DNA of 64,000 bases, from positions 5,966,501 through 6,030,500 of the forward strand of contig NZ_AP019860.1 in NCBI RefSeq assembly GCF_009002475.1, written 5' to 3'. Positions 50,112 through 59,464 of the stretch are shown piece after piece. Both the position numbers and the translations under genes were made by a program. The notes under the pieces were generated by a model that was not told the origin of the DNA, searched no databases, and saw nothing but the letters and a program-made list of their open reading frames with translations. Position 1 is the first letter of the stretch. Every line of letters starts with the position of its first letter. The DNA comes from Candidatus Uabimicrobium amorphum (GTDB taxonomy: Bacteria > Planctomycetota > Uabimicrobiia > Uabimicrobiales > Uabimicrobiaceae).

Positions 50112-52433
50112 ATGGTTCAATTTAATTTTTTTCGCAGATCTATTAATATGAAGATCGTGTTTTACGGTCCAGAAATGTCGGGGAAAACGACTTCCTTTGA
50201 ATGCGTTCATGAAAGCTATCCCAAGGAACAACGTAGCGACATTGCTGTTATTTCTACAGATCAGGACCGTATGCTTTTTTCGAGTGTGGCTCCCGATGCA
50301 AAAATAAATGGTATTTATACAAAGTTACGTCTGTTTACTGTTGCGGGTAAGGTTACGTATGCTTCGAGCAACAAACTTGTTCTTCACGGAGCAGATGGGA
50401 TCGTTTTTGTCGCGGACTCGCGCAAGGAACGACAGCAGGACAATATTGATTCGTGGCGTGAGTTACGCGGAAATTTACAAGAACACGGAGTAAAGATCGG
50501 CGATATTCCCATTGTCATACAATGGAATAAACGCGATTTAGACGACATTCAATCGGTGGAAGACTTGGAGAAACAAATAAATAATAAAAATCTTCCCAGT
50601 TTTGAAACCGTGGCCACTGAGGGAAAAAATGTTGAAGAGTGTTTTGAGTTTCTTCTAGCAAAGTGTTACGAAAAGTCACTGGCGAAAATAGAGGGAAAAA
50701 ACAAGAAAAAGAACAGTGAAAAGAATGTCGAGAAAAAGAAGAAATCAACGAAAACAGCGAAGAGAGAAACGGGGATTTCCGATAGCATTATTGATCGGAT
50801 GCACAAAGGGAAGGTCATCAAAGATTGTCATATCGATATGTTAGATATTCGCGACAAAGTCTTTAAAAAAGAAATCATCTTTGATAACGTGACGATTGGT
50901 GTTCTAGAGGGAAGTGGTGCGCATTTTCAACAAAAAGTATGCTTTAACTTAGTGAGTGTTGACGAATTAAATCTTGGTGGCGAGTATTTAAGCGACATTG
51001 AAAAAAAGTTACTGCGTGACGAAGAGGTGGTCCCACCATGTAAGTTTGCGGAAGATTTTATCTTGCAAAATGTCACAATAAAGCGCAAGGCCGATTTGGA
51101 TCTAGCGCAATTTTGTAAAGATGTGGTGTTGTACAATGTACAAATGCCTGTAGATGCTGCGCGAAAAGCCAAAAGTATGGAAGACTTTATTTTTTCATTT
51201 CGCGCAGCAAGTTTTCACGGGGAATTTGAAATGTATGGTTGCCACCTAATGGGGTTGGACATTAGAGAATCTGTATTTCATCACCAAACGAAAATAGTAA
51301 AATGTGCATTTCACGGCGAATTTATTTGCGGTATTGTTGCCGAAAAGTCAGGTGCTGTATTTAAAGATGTGACAAGAGTCAAGGAATGCTCATTTCATGA
51401 AAAGGCACAGTTACAGAGAGTTCGTTTTGAAAATACTTTAGAGGTAGTGGATAACAAATTTAAAGAAGCCGTTTTTTGGGGGGAGGCGTATTTTTATAAA
51501 CAAGCGCTGTTTTTTCGCTGTAAATTTGACGCCAAATTACACTTTCCGCTTTCGATCTTTCACGACGAAACTCATTTTTCCGAAAGTGAATTTTGTGCCG
51601 GGATAGAACTCATCAAAACTAAATTTTGTGGAAAACTATTTGCGGGCAATAGCAAAATCGGAAAATTAGACATGGAGCGTGCGCGTTTAAACGAAGGCGC
51701 CGATTTTACCAAGTCGACTTTTGAAGAAACTAACTTTAGTTATGCGGTTTTTAGCGGGGCAACAACTTTTCACAGTAGCATCTTTACCAAGAACTGTTGT
51801 TTCTATGCCGCTATTTTTGAGCCGAAAGTTTCTTTTGCAAAAGCGGAGTTTCAGGGAAAGCTTTCTTTCTCGGGCATGAGTGTCTACGACATGGTTATTT
51901 CGTGGCGTCAAGTGCGTGGCAAGTTGCAAAGTGTTGCGCAAAAAAACTATGTGGAGGCCGCGGAAGAATATTCTTTGTTGAAAAATGTATTTGAAAGGCA
52001 AAACAGATACGACGACGAAGATGAAGCTTATCTTCTCTATAAGAAAGCGATGCGCAAAACACTAAAGATTTCCCTTCTTCATCCATGGCAAACTCTTGGA
52101 CGCTTTTTGAGTTTTTGGGCTCTTGATTTAGGATGTGGTTATGGTACGCGTCCGTTTCGCATAACCGTTACTTCTATTTTTATCGCCCTTGGTTTTGCTG
52201 CTTTGTATGGCTACTTTCCTCACGAGTTCGGGTATAATGGAGCGCAACAAGGTGTATTTGATTGGAGCAATGCCACATATTTTAGTATAGCGACATTTAC
52301 CACCATGGGGTTTGGAGACTGGGCACCTAATCCAGATAGCATATTTCGCTATGTTGTGACTATCGAGGCATTTGTTGGAATTTTTACCATGGCCCTATTT
52401 GTTGGTGCTTTCACGCGAAAAGTTATTCGTTAG
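50112..52433 (+). CDS. Fusion: MglA-like GTPase, pentapeptide-like repeats, two-TM potassium-channel pore
   Basis: 773 residues; AGGAGG lies directly before ATG 50112. Residues 13-185 are a small GTPase: Walker A GPEMSGKTTS (19-28), LFTVAGKVTY where MglA has the YTVPGQ motif, ADGIVFVADS, and NKRD (139-142). A Lys-rich linker (about 195-225) leads to helical text and then pentapeptide-like repeats (about 370-595: AxF-type steps such as ADFTKSTFEETNFSYAVFSGA). The C-terminus (about 690-773) has two transmembrane helices flanking TTMGFGDWAP, a K-channel selectivity filter. So a GTPase and a channel are on one chain. I know of no characterised protein like it; gating by nucleotide state is only inference. 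Confidence 0.9.
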   Translation: MVQFNFFRRSINMKIVFYGPEMSGKTTSFECVHESYPKEQRSDIAVISTDQDRMLFSSVAPDAKINGIYTKLRLFTVAGKVTYASSNKLVLHGADGIVFVADSRKERQQDNIDSWRELRGNLQEHGVKIGDIPIVIQWNKRDLDDIQSVEDLEKQINNKNLPSFETVATEGKNVEECFEFLLAKCYEKSLAKIEGKNKKKNSEKNVEKKKKSTKTAKRETGISDSIIDRMHKGKVIKDCHIDMLDIRDKVFKKEIIFDNVTIGVLEGSGAHFQQKVCFNLVSVDELNLGGEYLSDIEKKLLRDEEVVPPCKFAEDFILQNVTIKRKADLDLAQFCKDVVLYNVQMPVDAARKAKSMEDFIFSFRAASFHGEFEMYGCHLMGLDIRESVFHHQTKIVKCAFHGEFICGIVAEKSGAVFKDVTRVKECSFHEKAQLQRVRFENTLEVVDNKFKEAVFWGEAYFYKQALFFRCKFDAKLHFPLSIFHDETHFSESEFCAGIELIKTKFCGKLFAGNSKIGKLDMERARLNEGADFTKSTFEETNFSYAVFSGATTFHSSIFTKNCCFYAAIFEPKVSFAKAEFQGKLSFSGMSVYDMVISWRQVRGKLQSVAQKNYVEAAEEYSLLKNVFERQNRYDDEDEAYLLYKKAMRKTLKISLLHPWQTLGRFLSFWALDLGCGYGTRPFRITVTSIFIALGFAALYGYFPHEFGYNGAQQGVFDWSNATYFSIATFTTMGFGDWAPNPDSIFRYVVTIEAFVGIFTMALFVGAFTRKVIR

Positions 52434-52462
52434 TATAGGGTTACTGTTGTTGTGCAGAAAAT

Positions 52463-54313
52463 ATGCGTAGGAAAAAATGGAATATGCATCCCGTAAACCA
52501 AGATACCCCTAAATTAGGCTGGAAACAGTTTATGGGGGTCTACCGCCATAGTGGGCGTGCGATCTCTTTAGTGTGGGCAACAAATCGTCTATTAACGATT
52601 CTTCTTGCTGGTTTGGTATTGTTAAACGGAATATTACCGGTAGGTATTGCTTATCTGGGGAAATTGATCGTCGATACCGTTATTATGGCGACAAAGTCGC
52701 GAGCAATTGCCGACCAAAACCAAGCCATCTATTACATTGTTTTTGAAATGATTTTGGTGATGCTCTTTGCGGCAGGACAAAGAGGAATTAGAATGTGCCG
52801 TGCTTTGCTACGTGCGCAATTGGGCCACCGTGTGAATACAATGATTTTGGAAAAGGCCTTAACTTTAGAATTGACGCATTTTGAGGATTCTGAGTTTTAC
52901 GACAAGATGACACAATCCCGCCGTCAAGCTTCGTCTCGTCCTTTGAGTTTAGTGAACCGTACATTTGATTTTTTACGTCATTTTATTTCTCTATTTACCT
53001 ATGGAATATTGTTGTGGCAGTTTTCTGGTTGGGTGACATTGGTTTTAGTCGCGGCGGTACTGCCGGTGTTTTTTGCCGAAACTCATTTCTCGGGAGCGGC
53101 ATTTCGTCTATTTCGCTGGCGAACTCCAGAGACGCGCCAGCAAATGTATTTAGAGACGGTAATTGCACGCGAAGACTATGCAAAAGAAATTAGCATTTTC
53201 GGGGTAGGAACAAAACTTCTCGATCGCTATAAACGCATTTTTAATAATGTATACCAAGAGGATCGCAAATTAACCATTCGCCGTATTTGGTGGGGGTATC
53301 TACTCGGTTTGCTCGGAACACTCGCATTCTATGGTACTTATATATGGATTGCAACTGCGGCGATTAAAAGCCAAATTAGTTTGGGAGAAATGACAATGTA
53401 TATCCTAGTCTTCAAGCAAGCCCAAAATAGTTTATCGTCGGTGTTGAGTTCTATCAGTGGAATGTATGAAGACAACCTTTATGTTTCGAACTTATATGAC
53501 TTTCTAGAAGAAGAAATTGCCTCTCCTAGTGGAGGCCACGACGAAGGTTTACAACCAGGAGACGGAATACGTTTTGAAAATGTTTCTTTTACATATCCCA
53601 ATTCAGAGACGCCTGCCGTACAAAATATTTCTTTTCACTTACCCCCAGGAAAAAAGTTGGCATTGGTGGGGGAAAACGGTTCGGGGAAGACGACTTTGAT
53701 CAAATTGCTGACAGGTCTTTACAATCCTAGCTCTGGACGTATTCTTTTCGAAGGTCGCGACTTACAACAGTGGAACAGACAAAGTTTACGTCGCCGTATC
53801 GCAGTCATTTTTCAAGATTTTGTCAAATATCAATTTCAGGTGGGGGAAAACATTGGTGTCGGAGATGTTTCCGGTTGGGAAGATGAAGAACGTTGGCAAA
53901 AAGCAGCGGAAAAAGGAATGGCGGCATCTTTTATTCAACAACTTCCGCAGCAATACAGCACACAGTTGGGGAGATGGTTTCGTGGTGGACAAGAATTGTC
54001 CTTAGGGCAGTGGCAAAAAATCGCCTTAGCGCGCGCTTTTATGAGAGAAGATGCCGATATATTTATCCTTGATGAGCCAACGGCTTCTATCGACGCGGAA
54101 GCAGAATATCAAATGTTTGATTATATTCGCGAAATGACATCTGGCAAAATGACTATTTTTATTTCACACCGATTTTCTACCGTACGCATGGCCGACCATA
54201 TTATCATTCTTGATAAGGGACAAATCACCGAAGAAGGGAATCATCGTCAGCTTATGCAGCAAGCAGGACAATATTCACGACTATTTTCATTACAAGCCCA
54301 AGGTTATCAGTAA
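52463..54313 (+). CDS. ABC exporter, fused membrane and ATPase domains
   Basis: 616 residues. Residues about 45-330 hold six transmembrane helices of a type-IV-fold exporter; the ATPase domain (about 365-610) has Walker A VGENGSGKTTLIKLL, Q-loop VIFQDFVKYQF, signature LSLGQWQK (variant of LSGGQ), Walker B IFILDEPTASIDAEAE and the H-loop FISHRFSTVRMADHI. Half-transporters of this kind dimerise and export lipids, peptides or drugs. The substrate is not predictable. It starts 29 bases after the GTPase-channel gene and could be co-transcribed; its stop is 85 bases before the HEARO RNA. Confidence 0.93.
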   Translation: MRRKKWNMHPVNQDTPKLGWKQFMGVYRHSGRAISLVWATNRLLTILLAGLVLLNGILPVGIAYLGKLIVDTVIMATKSRAIADQNQAIYYIVFEMILVMLFAAGQRGIRMCRALLRAQLGHRVNTMILEKALTLELTHFEDSEFYDKMTQSRRQASSRPLSLVNRTFDFLRHFISLFTYGILLWQFSGWVTLVLVAAVLPVFFAETHFSGAAFRLFRWRTPETRQQMYLETVIAREDYAKEISIFGVGTKLLDRYKRIFNNVYQEDRKLTIRRIWWGYLLGLLGTLAFYGTYIWIATAAIKSQISLGEMTMYILVFKQAQNSLSSVLSSISGMYEDNLYVSNLYDFLEEEIASPSGGHDEGLQPGDGIRFENVSFTYPNSETPAVQNISFHLPPGKKLALVGENGSGKTTLIKLLTGLYNPSSGRILFEGRDLQQWNRQSLRRRIAVIFQDFVKYQFQVGENIGVGDVSGWEDEERWQKAAEKGMAASFIQQLPQQYSTQLGRWFRGGQELSLGQWQKIALARAFMREDADIFILDEPTASIDAEAEYQMFDYIREMTSGKMTIFISHRFSTVRMADHIIILDKGQITEEGNHRQLMQQAGQYSRLFSLQAQGYQ

Positions 54314-54398
54314 GCAGGTTGATGTTCCAAATAACAATTGCTATTGAATTGGTAAGTATCGTATAGGTGTTGTAACATATTATTAATGGGAACAATGT

Positions 54399-54685
54399 CA
54401 ACTACCGCCACTTAGTACCTAGCGGTACTTGAAGTGGGAGCTTGTAAGCTCAGTTGTTGACCAGCTTCTATCAAGTGTAACAAACTTGATAAGCGTTAGA
54501 AACGAAAATATAGGTACTCTGGGGTGCTTCTCCAGCTCCAGACTCTACGGTTAGTAGTTAAACAGGTGTAGTGGGTTAAGCCAGTGCTGCTAACATACAA
54601 AACCGTTTCATAACATTAGCGAGGAGACCTTTACCGGTTCTAAACCGAGAAACCAAAGTAATTTGGTACTTTACAAAGAAAGATA
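54399..54685 (+). ncRNA. HEARO / IscB omega-RNA
   Basis: Dense stacked stems in the 378-bp gap before iscB: outer caact (54399) with agttg (54452); ccactt (54408) with aagtgg (54432); agtacc (54414) with ggtact (54424); gagctt (54438) with aagctc (54446); atcaagt with acttgat around 54469-54490; gttag...ctaac around 54550-54594; ggttctaaacc near 54635. Position directly 5' of iscB and this multi-stem layout are those of HEARO RNAs, now known as the IscB guide scaffold. The guide would be the flanking bases just upstream of 54399 (ending ggaacaatgt). Exact ends unproven. Confidence 0.88.
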
Positions 54686-54691
54686 GCTTTG

Positions 54692-56092
54692 ATGCAAAGA
54701 AGAGTGTTTGTACTCAGTAAAAATAGAAAACCTCTAATGCCATGCTCTCCGGCGAGAGCACGACAATTGTTAAAAGAAAGAAAAGCAAGTGTCTACAGAC
54801 AAGAACCCTTCACCATTATTCTCCAAAAAAGAACAGAAGGAGACTTACAGAAGGTGCAACTCAAGTTTGATCCGGGAAGCAAAATTACGGGAATGGCTCT
54901 TGTCGTATTTTTTCAAAAAGGTACAATCGTTACTTGGGCAGCAGAACTAGAGCATCGCGGCGAAAAAATAGTCGATTTGCTAAGCAAAAGGCGTGCAATT
55001 CGCCGTAGTCGTCGCAATCGTAAAACACGATATCGCCCACCAAGATTCAGTAATCGTACAAGAAAAAAAGAATGGATTGCACCTTCTTTAAAATCAAAAG
55101 TAGATAACATCTTTAATTGGACGAAAAAACTACTCACTTATACACCAATTGACAATTTGTGTGTAGAAACAAATCGTTTTGATACCCAGAAGCTACAAAA
55201 TCCTGAGATTTCAGGCGTAATGTATCAACAAGGAACACTGTTTGGCTACGAGATTCGCGAATACCTACTTTACAAATGGAATCATCAATGCGCCTATTGC
55301 GATGCAGAAAATGTTGCATTGGAGATAGATCACATTCATCCACGAAGTAAAGGCGGAAGTAATCGTGTATCTAATCTGACCATTAGTTGTCGTAAGTGCA
55401 ACGAAAACAAAGGTAATGGTGATATCCATGATTTTCTTAGCAAAGACAACAAAAGATTACAGAAAATTGTGTCTTATAGTAAAAAAACACTGCGAGATGC
55501 TGCAAGTATCAACACAACACGCTACGTCATCGGCAACCAGTTAAAGAAACTCGGTATAGATGTAGAGTTTGCAAGTGGAGGAAAAACAAAAGCAAATCGT
55601 CGACACAACGGATTCAACAAACAACACTGGATTGATGCTGCCTGTGCAGGAAAGAGTGGAGAGAATGTAACTATTTCTGAAGACCTAATACCTTTGGGTA
55701 TCCAATCTCAAGGTAGGGGCAGTAGGCAAATGTGTCGCGTGGATCAATTTGGATTTCCTCGTACAACAGCGAAAAGTCAAAAAAGGGTAAAAGACTTTCA
55801 AACGGGTGACATCATAAAAGCCGTTGTGACAAAAGGTAAGAAAAAGGGTGTTTATGTTGGTCGTGTTGCCGTAAGATCTAACGGATATTTCAATATCAAA
55901 ACGAATAATTCTACAATACAAGGTATTTCTTATCGTTATTGTCACTTGATACAACAAGTTGATGGATATTTTTATTTCCAGAAAGGAGATGCGAGATTGA
56001 AAAAACCATCGTGCTCATGCTTCGCGCATTCGCGTCCGAGTGGCGATTCCTCCCCAACTTATAGAAGTCGGGGTATCCTCGCCACAAATTGA
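54692..56092 (+). CDS. iscB: IscB RNA-guided nuclease (split RuvC plus HNH)
   Basis: 466 residues from ATG 54692 (a TTG one codon earlier is also open). Ancestor-type relative of Cas9. Order: PLMP domain (PLMPCSPARARQLL, 14-27), RuvC-I LKFDPGSKITG with Asp60, Arg-rich bridge helix (100-124), RuvC-II CVETNR with Glu159, HNH domain with zinc-type CAYC (200-203), EIDHIHPRSKGG (Asp213, His214) and CRKC (233-236), RuvC-III with His312 and Asp315 (KQHWIDAACAG), then a beta-rich target-adjacent-motif-binding tail (PI-like). All catalytic residues are intact. The last 35 residues are encoded in the element's right end. Uses the omega-RNA just upstream. Confidence 0.95.
   Translation: MQRRVFVLSKNRKPLMPCSPARARQLLKERKASVYRQEPFTIILQKRTEGDLQKVQLKFDPGSKITGMALVVFFQKGTIVTWAAELEHRGEKIVDLLSKRRAIRRSRRNRKTRYRPPRFSNRTRKKEWIAPSLKSKVDNIFNWTKKLLTYTPIDNLCVETNRFDTQKLQNPEISGVMYQQGTLFGYEIREYLLYKWNHQCAYCDAENVALEIDHIHPRSKGGSNRVSNLTISCRKCNENKGNGDIHDFLSKDNKRLQKIVSYSKKTLRDAASINTTRYVIGNQLKKLGIDVEFASGGKTKANRRHNGFNKQHWIDAACAGKSGENVTISEDLIPLGIQSQGRGSRQMCRVDQFGFPRTTAKSQKRVKDFQTGDIIKAVVTKGKKKGVYVGRVAVRSNGYFNIKTNNSTIQGISYRYCHLIQQVDGYFYFQKGDARLKKPSCSCFAHSRPSGDSSPTYRSRGILATN
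56052..56073. repeat. Right-end hairpin of the iscB element
   Basis: ccccaactt / aagtcgggg pair with one mismatch around atag, inside the last iscB codons; gcgattc before and tcctcgc after resemble the end at 49001-49042 and the remnant at 29184-29250. Confidence 0.8.
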
Positions 56093-57672
56093 TGAAAACG
56101 GTAAAATCAAAGTCGCTAGAACACATAGAAAGTAACACCGCGTACCATGGCTGTGCTTTTTTTTTGGATGATAAACCCGTTAAACTCCAGAACAATGTTT
56201 TTGATAATTGTTCTTTTCGCACCGATTTACACTTAGGGGTCGGCGAGATCACCAAGGATACGTTTACTAACTGCAATTTTAGTCGTGAAGTTGCTTTGCT
56301 ATGGCGCGCGCAATATATACTTTACTCGGAGTCGGCTCCTGAGTTACTCGATGTACAATTTCTCCCGTTTATCACAAAATTAGAGGTGGGAGGATCAAAT
56401 ATTACAGAGTTGCCAAAGGGTATGGAGCGTTTGCGTTCACTAAAAGAATTGAGTTTGTGCTATACCCGTGTGAAACAACTACCTGAAGAGGTGTATAACT
56501 TACCGAAACTAACAAAGTTAAATTTGTTCCATTCTTTTTTTTCTGAATTACCGGCGGAAATTGCGAAGCTGACTTCTTTGACAACCTTAAGTTTAACTGG
56601 GTGTCCGATGTGGGAGTTACCAAAGGAATTTGTTCAGCTGACATCTCTTACACATTTGTCGTTGCCACATTTTATAGAGGAAGTCCCCAGTGAAATTAGC
56701 AAACTTTCGCGCCTCACCTGTTTGAATGCCTCCAATACGCAGATCACAGATTTACCAACGGAAATTACGCAACTAAGATCGTTGACAAAGCTGGAGTTGC
56801 ATAATTCAAAAATAGAAGAACTCCCGAAAGAGGTGTATGAATTAAAGTCCCTGACGCATCTAGATGTATCAAAGACACCCATTTCCAAATTAAAAAAAGA
56901 AATTAGACAACTAAGCTCGCTTAAAAATTTAAATTTACGCAGTACAAAAATAAAAAAACTCCCCAAAGAGGTGTACGAGTTAAAATCCCTGACACATTTA
57001 GATGTATCCAATACACTACTTACAAAATTGGCAAAAGGAATAGGGCAATTGACGTTTTTAGAAGATTTAGATTTACGATTGACAAAGATTACAAAACTAC
57101 CAAAGGAAATTGGATATTTAAAAGCACTTACACAACTTCGTTTAGAGAATACCGAAATTAAAAAGTTACCTAAAGAGATTGGTCAACTCTCTTCTCTACA
57201 GAATTTGGATTTGCACAACAGAAAAATAAACGAGCTACCACAAGAAATAGGACAACTCACTTCACTAAACCAACTCAATTTGAGCAATACACAAATCACC
57301 AGTGTACCAAAAGAAATAGGTCAACTAAGTAGGCTAAGCGTCTTAAACTTATCACACACAGGAATAACCAAATTACCAAAAGAGATAGGGCAACTGATTC
57401 ATTTAACTGAATTAAACTTGTGTCATACGGCAATCGAAAAATTACCAAAAGAAATAGGGAAATTAACCGCTCTAAAGGCGCTATATTTAGCAAATACTCC
57501 GATAGAAGAACTTCCCCAGGAGTTAGAAAATCTATCCTCTCTACATTACTTGGATCTATCGTACACCGAATTGACAGAGTACCCACGGCAAATCGAAAAA
57601 TTACCTATTCTTCGCTTAGAGCTACCACCTAAATTGAAAAATAAACGCAAAAAAAATGAGGGAACTGTATGA
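56092..57672 (+). CDS. Leucine-rich-repeat protein with pentapeptide-like N-terminus
   Basis: 526 residues, no signal peptide or membrane segment. The first 60 residues contain pentapeptide-like steps (NNVFDNCSF, KDTFTNCNF). From about 95 to 515 there are roughly eighteen 23-residue LRRs of form LPKEIGQLxxLxxLxLxxTxI, as in bacterial and plant-like intracellular LRR proteins. ATG 56092 overlaps the iscB stop (TGATG), and the ribosome site must come from the element, so expression may depend on the insertion, or the original start was replaced. Four-base overlap (ATGA) with the next small gene. Role unknown; LRRs normally bind proteins. Confidence 0.88.
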   Translation: MKTVKSKSLEHIESNTAYHGCAFFLDDKPVKLQNNVFDNCSFRTDLHLGVGEITKDTFTNCNFSREVALLWRAQYILYSESAPELLDVQFLPFITKLEVGGSNITELPKGMERLRSLKELSLCYTRVKQLPEEVYNLPKLTKLNLFHSFFSELPAEIAKLTSLTTLSLTGCPMWELPKEFVQLTSLTHLSLPHFIEEVPSEISKLSRLTCLNASNTQITDLPTEITQLRSLTKLELHNSKIEELPKEVYELKSLTHLDVSKTPISKLKKEIRQLSSLKNLNLRSTKIKKLPKEVYELKSLTHLDVSNTLLTKLAKGIGQLTFLEDLDLRLTKITKLPKEIGYLKALTQLRLENTEIKKLPKEIGQLSSLQNLDLHNRKINELPQEIGQLTSLNQLNLSNTQITSVPKEIGQLSRLSVLNLSHTGITKLPKEIGQLIHLTELNLCHTAIEKLPKEIGKLTALKALYLANTPIEELPQELENLSSLHYLDLSYTELTEYPRQIEKLPILRLELPPKLKNKRKKNEGTV

Positions 57673-57980
57673 ATTCATATACATCAAAAGATGTAGAACA
57701 AGCATGGCGGGAAATTGTTCTTTACTATTTGGAGTCGGAGAGCAAACGCTGGGGACGCGATCCTTCGACAAAAGCATGTATCGACGCCATTCGTAAAGTG
57801 GAGTCTATCATGCAACAAGTCAACATTTGTGAAGATGCGCAACAGTACTTGCGCGCTTTGCTACACGCTGTAAAAGAGGGAGCGAAGTCATTTCAGGCGT
57901 ATGACAATAACGAAGTGGCAAGTGGTATTGGCTATTTTCATTCTATCCCCGCCGATCTTTTCTATCGATTTACACCCTAG
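57669..57980 (+). CDS. Small helical protein of unknown function
   Basis: 103 residues, no signal peptide, mostly helical (AWREIVLYYLESESKRWGRDP; CIDAIRKVESIMQQV; YLRALLHAVKEGAKSFQAY) with a conserved-looking end FHSIPADLFYRFTP. ATGA overlap with the LRR gene means the two are translated together; it may be a partner of the LRR protein. No family recognised. Confidence 0.75.
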   Translation: MNSYTSKDVEQAWREIVLYYLESESKRWGRDPSTKACIDAIRKVESIMQQVNICEDAQQYLRALLHAVKEGAKSFQAYDNNEVASGIGYFHSIPADLFYRFTP

Positions 57981-58009
57981 TTAATTTTTCAAAAGTTTTG
58001 GAGAAAAGC

Positions 58010-59464
58010 ATGAGAAATGTATGGATTGGATCAATGTGGGTTATTTTTTGCTGTTTGCCCATTTGCGCCATGATTATAAGACGCCAACCTTACAAAGGTT
58101 TACTTGGTATTGCTTTTGTTGCAGCCATTATTCCGGTGATGATCGTTGTCTATAATTTTCTGAACGATGAAAAAAACCATAATAGTCGCGTTGCGCGTAT
58201 GATTCGCATTACTTTAGGGATCTACGCTGTGTTCATAATGGCTTCAAATGCGTTTTTAGTATGCAAAGGAATATATTTATACTTCCAGGAGGCAAGCACA
58301 CGCGAAGTCTTTTTGCATCTTATGTCCATTTTTGGCGTGATGATCGGTTTAATCATGTTACAAATGACGCGTTTAGGCTACAAAAAGAAAAAGTTATCGC
58401 ATAAGTTACGTATTGTTCCCAAAATCAACTTTATTCTCGGTGCAATAATATTTGTGGTAGCTGCTGGTTTTTTTGTGGACCAAATTATAAATAACATCGT
58501 ACCCAGTTTCTCGATCTGCATTATTACATGCGTCACTTGTTTAATTGGTACGGTTTTCATCCTTCGTGGTGGGATTGCGATCTGTTTTGCCGGGAAGGTT
58601 CACCACTTTTGGCCAACAATGACGCTACTGACGGGTATTACCTTACCTATTTTATTTGGCTTTATGATCACGACAGTCTTTTTAGGACATAGTATGTCTG
58701 AAGAGGAGTTTGAGGTTGTGATTTTCGTCGCTGGCGCTGTCATCCTTTTCGTCGCCGCCTTTGCGATGGTTCTTTCTGTGGCGTTATTTCGCGGGGCATA
58801 TTTAGAGGCGCATTCTTCTGAAAGCTGGATAGAGTTCGCCGGTATTGATATAAAGAATAACCCCAACAAAATTTCGGAGCGGGATAGTTCCGCCATGATG
58901 TTCAATTGTATTGTGTTAGTGGTGGTTATCATAACTTCTAGCTATTACACAACGAAGCATACCCTTTATCGAAAACATTACCAAAAGCGAGATGCAGATA
59001 GACTCAAATTTGAACAATATACCGATTTCGCACAAAAATTGTCGCAGCAAACAGGAAATGCTTTTCAGCAAACCTTTCACAATATCAAAAACTTTCCTGA
59101 GATGGAACAATTTGCGAAGATCCATAAAATTTACAAGTACGATGGCGCAGCCTTGGCTTATTTTTATTGGCTGAAAGAAAAGAAATCTAAGAAGAAAAGT
59201 AATATGATCATGGGAGTCGAAGTGACAATGTTGCGTGAAGTCAATACGCAAGCGGCGAGTAAAGACGATGCAAAAAGATTGATTGTCTATCAAATACTCC
59301 GACACTTTTTGGGTTATGACCTTATCTATCGTACGTTTTTGTTCAATAGCAAAGACCCCAATCCTGAAATTGCGAAATTGATAAAAGAAACTGTAGAAAA
59401 ACACGAAGAAAATTTGCATATTTTTCAGAAACATATTCGCGATGATTATAAAAAACGCAAGTAA
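58010..59464 (+). CDS. Polytopic membrane protein of unknown function
   Basis: 484 residues from ATG 58010, with GGAG seven bases upstream; a TTG four codons earlier is open but would sit on that site. About nine hydrophobic helices between residues 1 and 310 (for example GLLGIAFVAAIIPVMIVVYNF; VVIFVAGAVILFVAAFAMVLS), then a soluble C-terminal domain of about 170 residues rich in Lys/Phe (QTFHNIKNFPEMEQFAKIHK). No transporter or enzyme signature identified. Follows the small helical gene by 29 bases, so the LRR, small and membrane proteins form one unit. Confidence 0.8.
   Translation: MRNVWIGSMWVIFCCLPICAMIIRRQPYKGLLGIAFVAAIIPVMIVVYNFLNDEKNHNSRVARMIRITLGIYAVFIMASNAFLVCKGIYLYFQEASTREVFLHLMSIFGVMIGLIMLQMTRLGYKKKKLSHKLRIVPKINFILGAIIFVVAAGFFVDQIINNIVPSFSICIITCVTCLIGTVFILRGGIAICFAGKVHHFWPTMTLLTGITLPILFGFMITTVFLGHSMSEEEFEVVIFVAGAVILFVAAFAMVLSVALFRGAYLEAHSSESWIEFAGIDIKNNPNKISERDSSAMMFNCIVLVVVIITSSYYTTKHTLYRKHYQKRDADRLKFEQYTDFAQKLSQQTGNAFQQTFHNIKNFPEMEQFAKIHKIYKYDGAALAYFYWLKEKKSKKKSNMIMGVEVTMLREVNTQAASKDDAKRLIVYQILRHFLGYDLIYRTFLFNSKDPNPEIAKLIKETVEKHEENLHIFQKHIRDDYKKRK

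Larger units (their letters stand above)
54399..56085 (+). mobile_element. IscB insertion element (HEARO type, no transposase of its own)
   Basis: Consists of the structured omega-RNA (from about 54399), iscB, and a right-end hairpin at 56052-56073 followed by tatcctcgc. No tnpA is inside, so it would depend on an IS200/IS605 TnpA in trans; the tnpAB element 5 kb upstream has similar end hairpins. Ends are estimated from structure, as the family makes no target duplication. It separates the ABC exporter from the LRR gene, whose ATG starts within 10 bases of its right end. Confidence 0.85.

Noticed and set aside
54314..56092. Cas9-type CRISPR locus
   Set aside because: The nuclease is IscB-sized with a PLMP domain and a HEARO RNA; there is no repeat array, cas1 or cas2.
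58378..58932. Antisense frames over the membrane-protein gene
   Set aside because: They are reverse shadows of hydrophobic codons; the plus-strand gene has a start, ribosome site and membrane-helix pattern.
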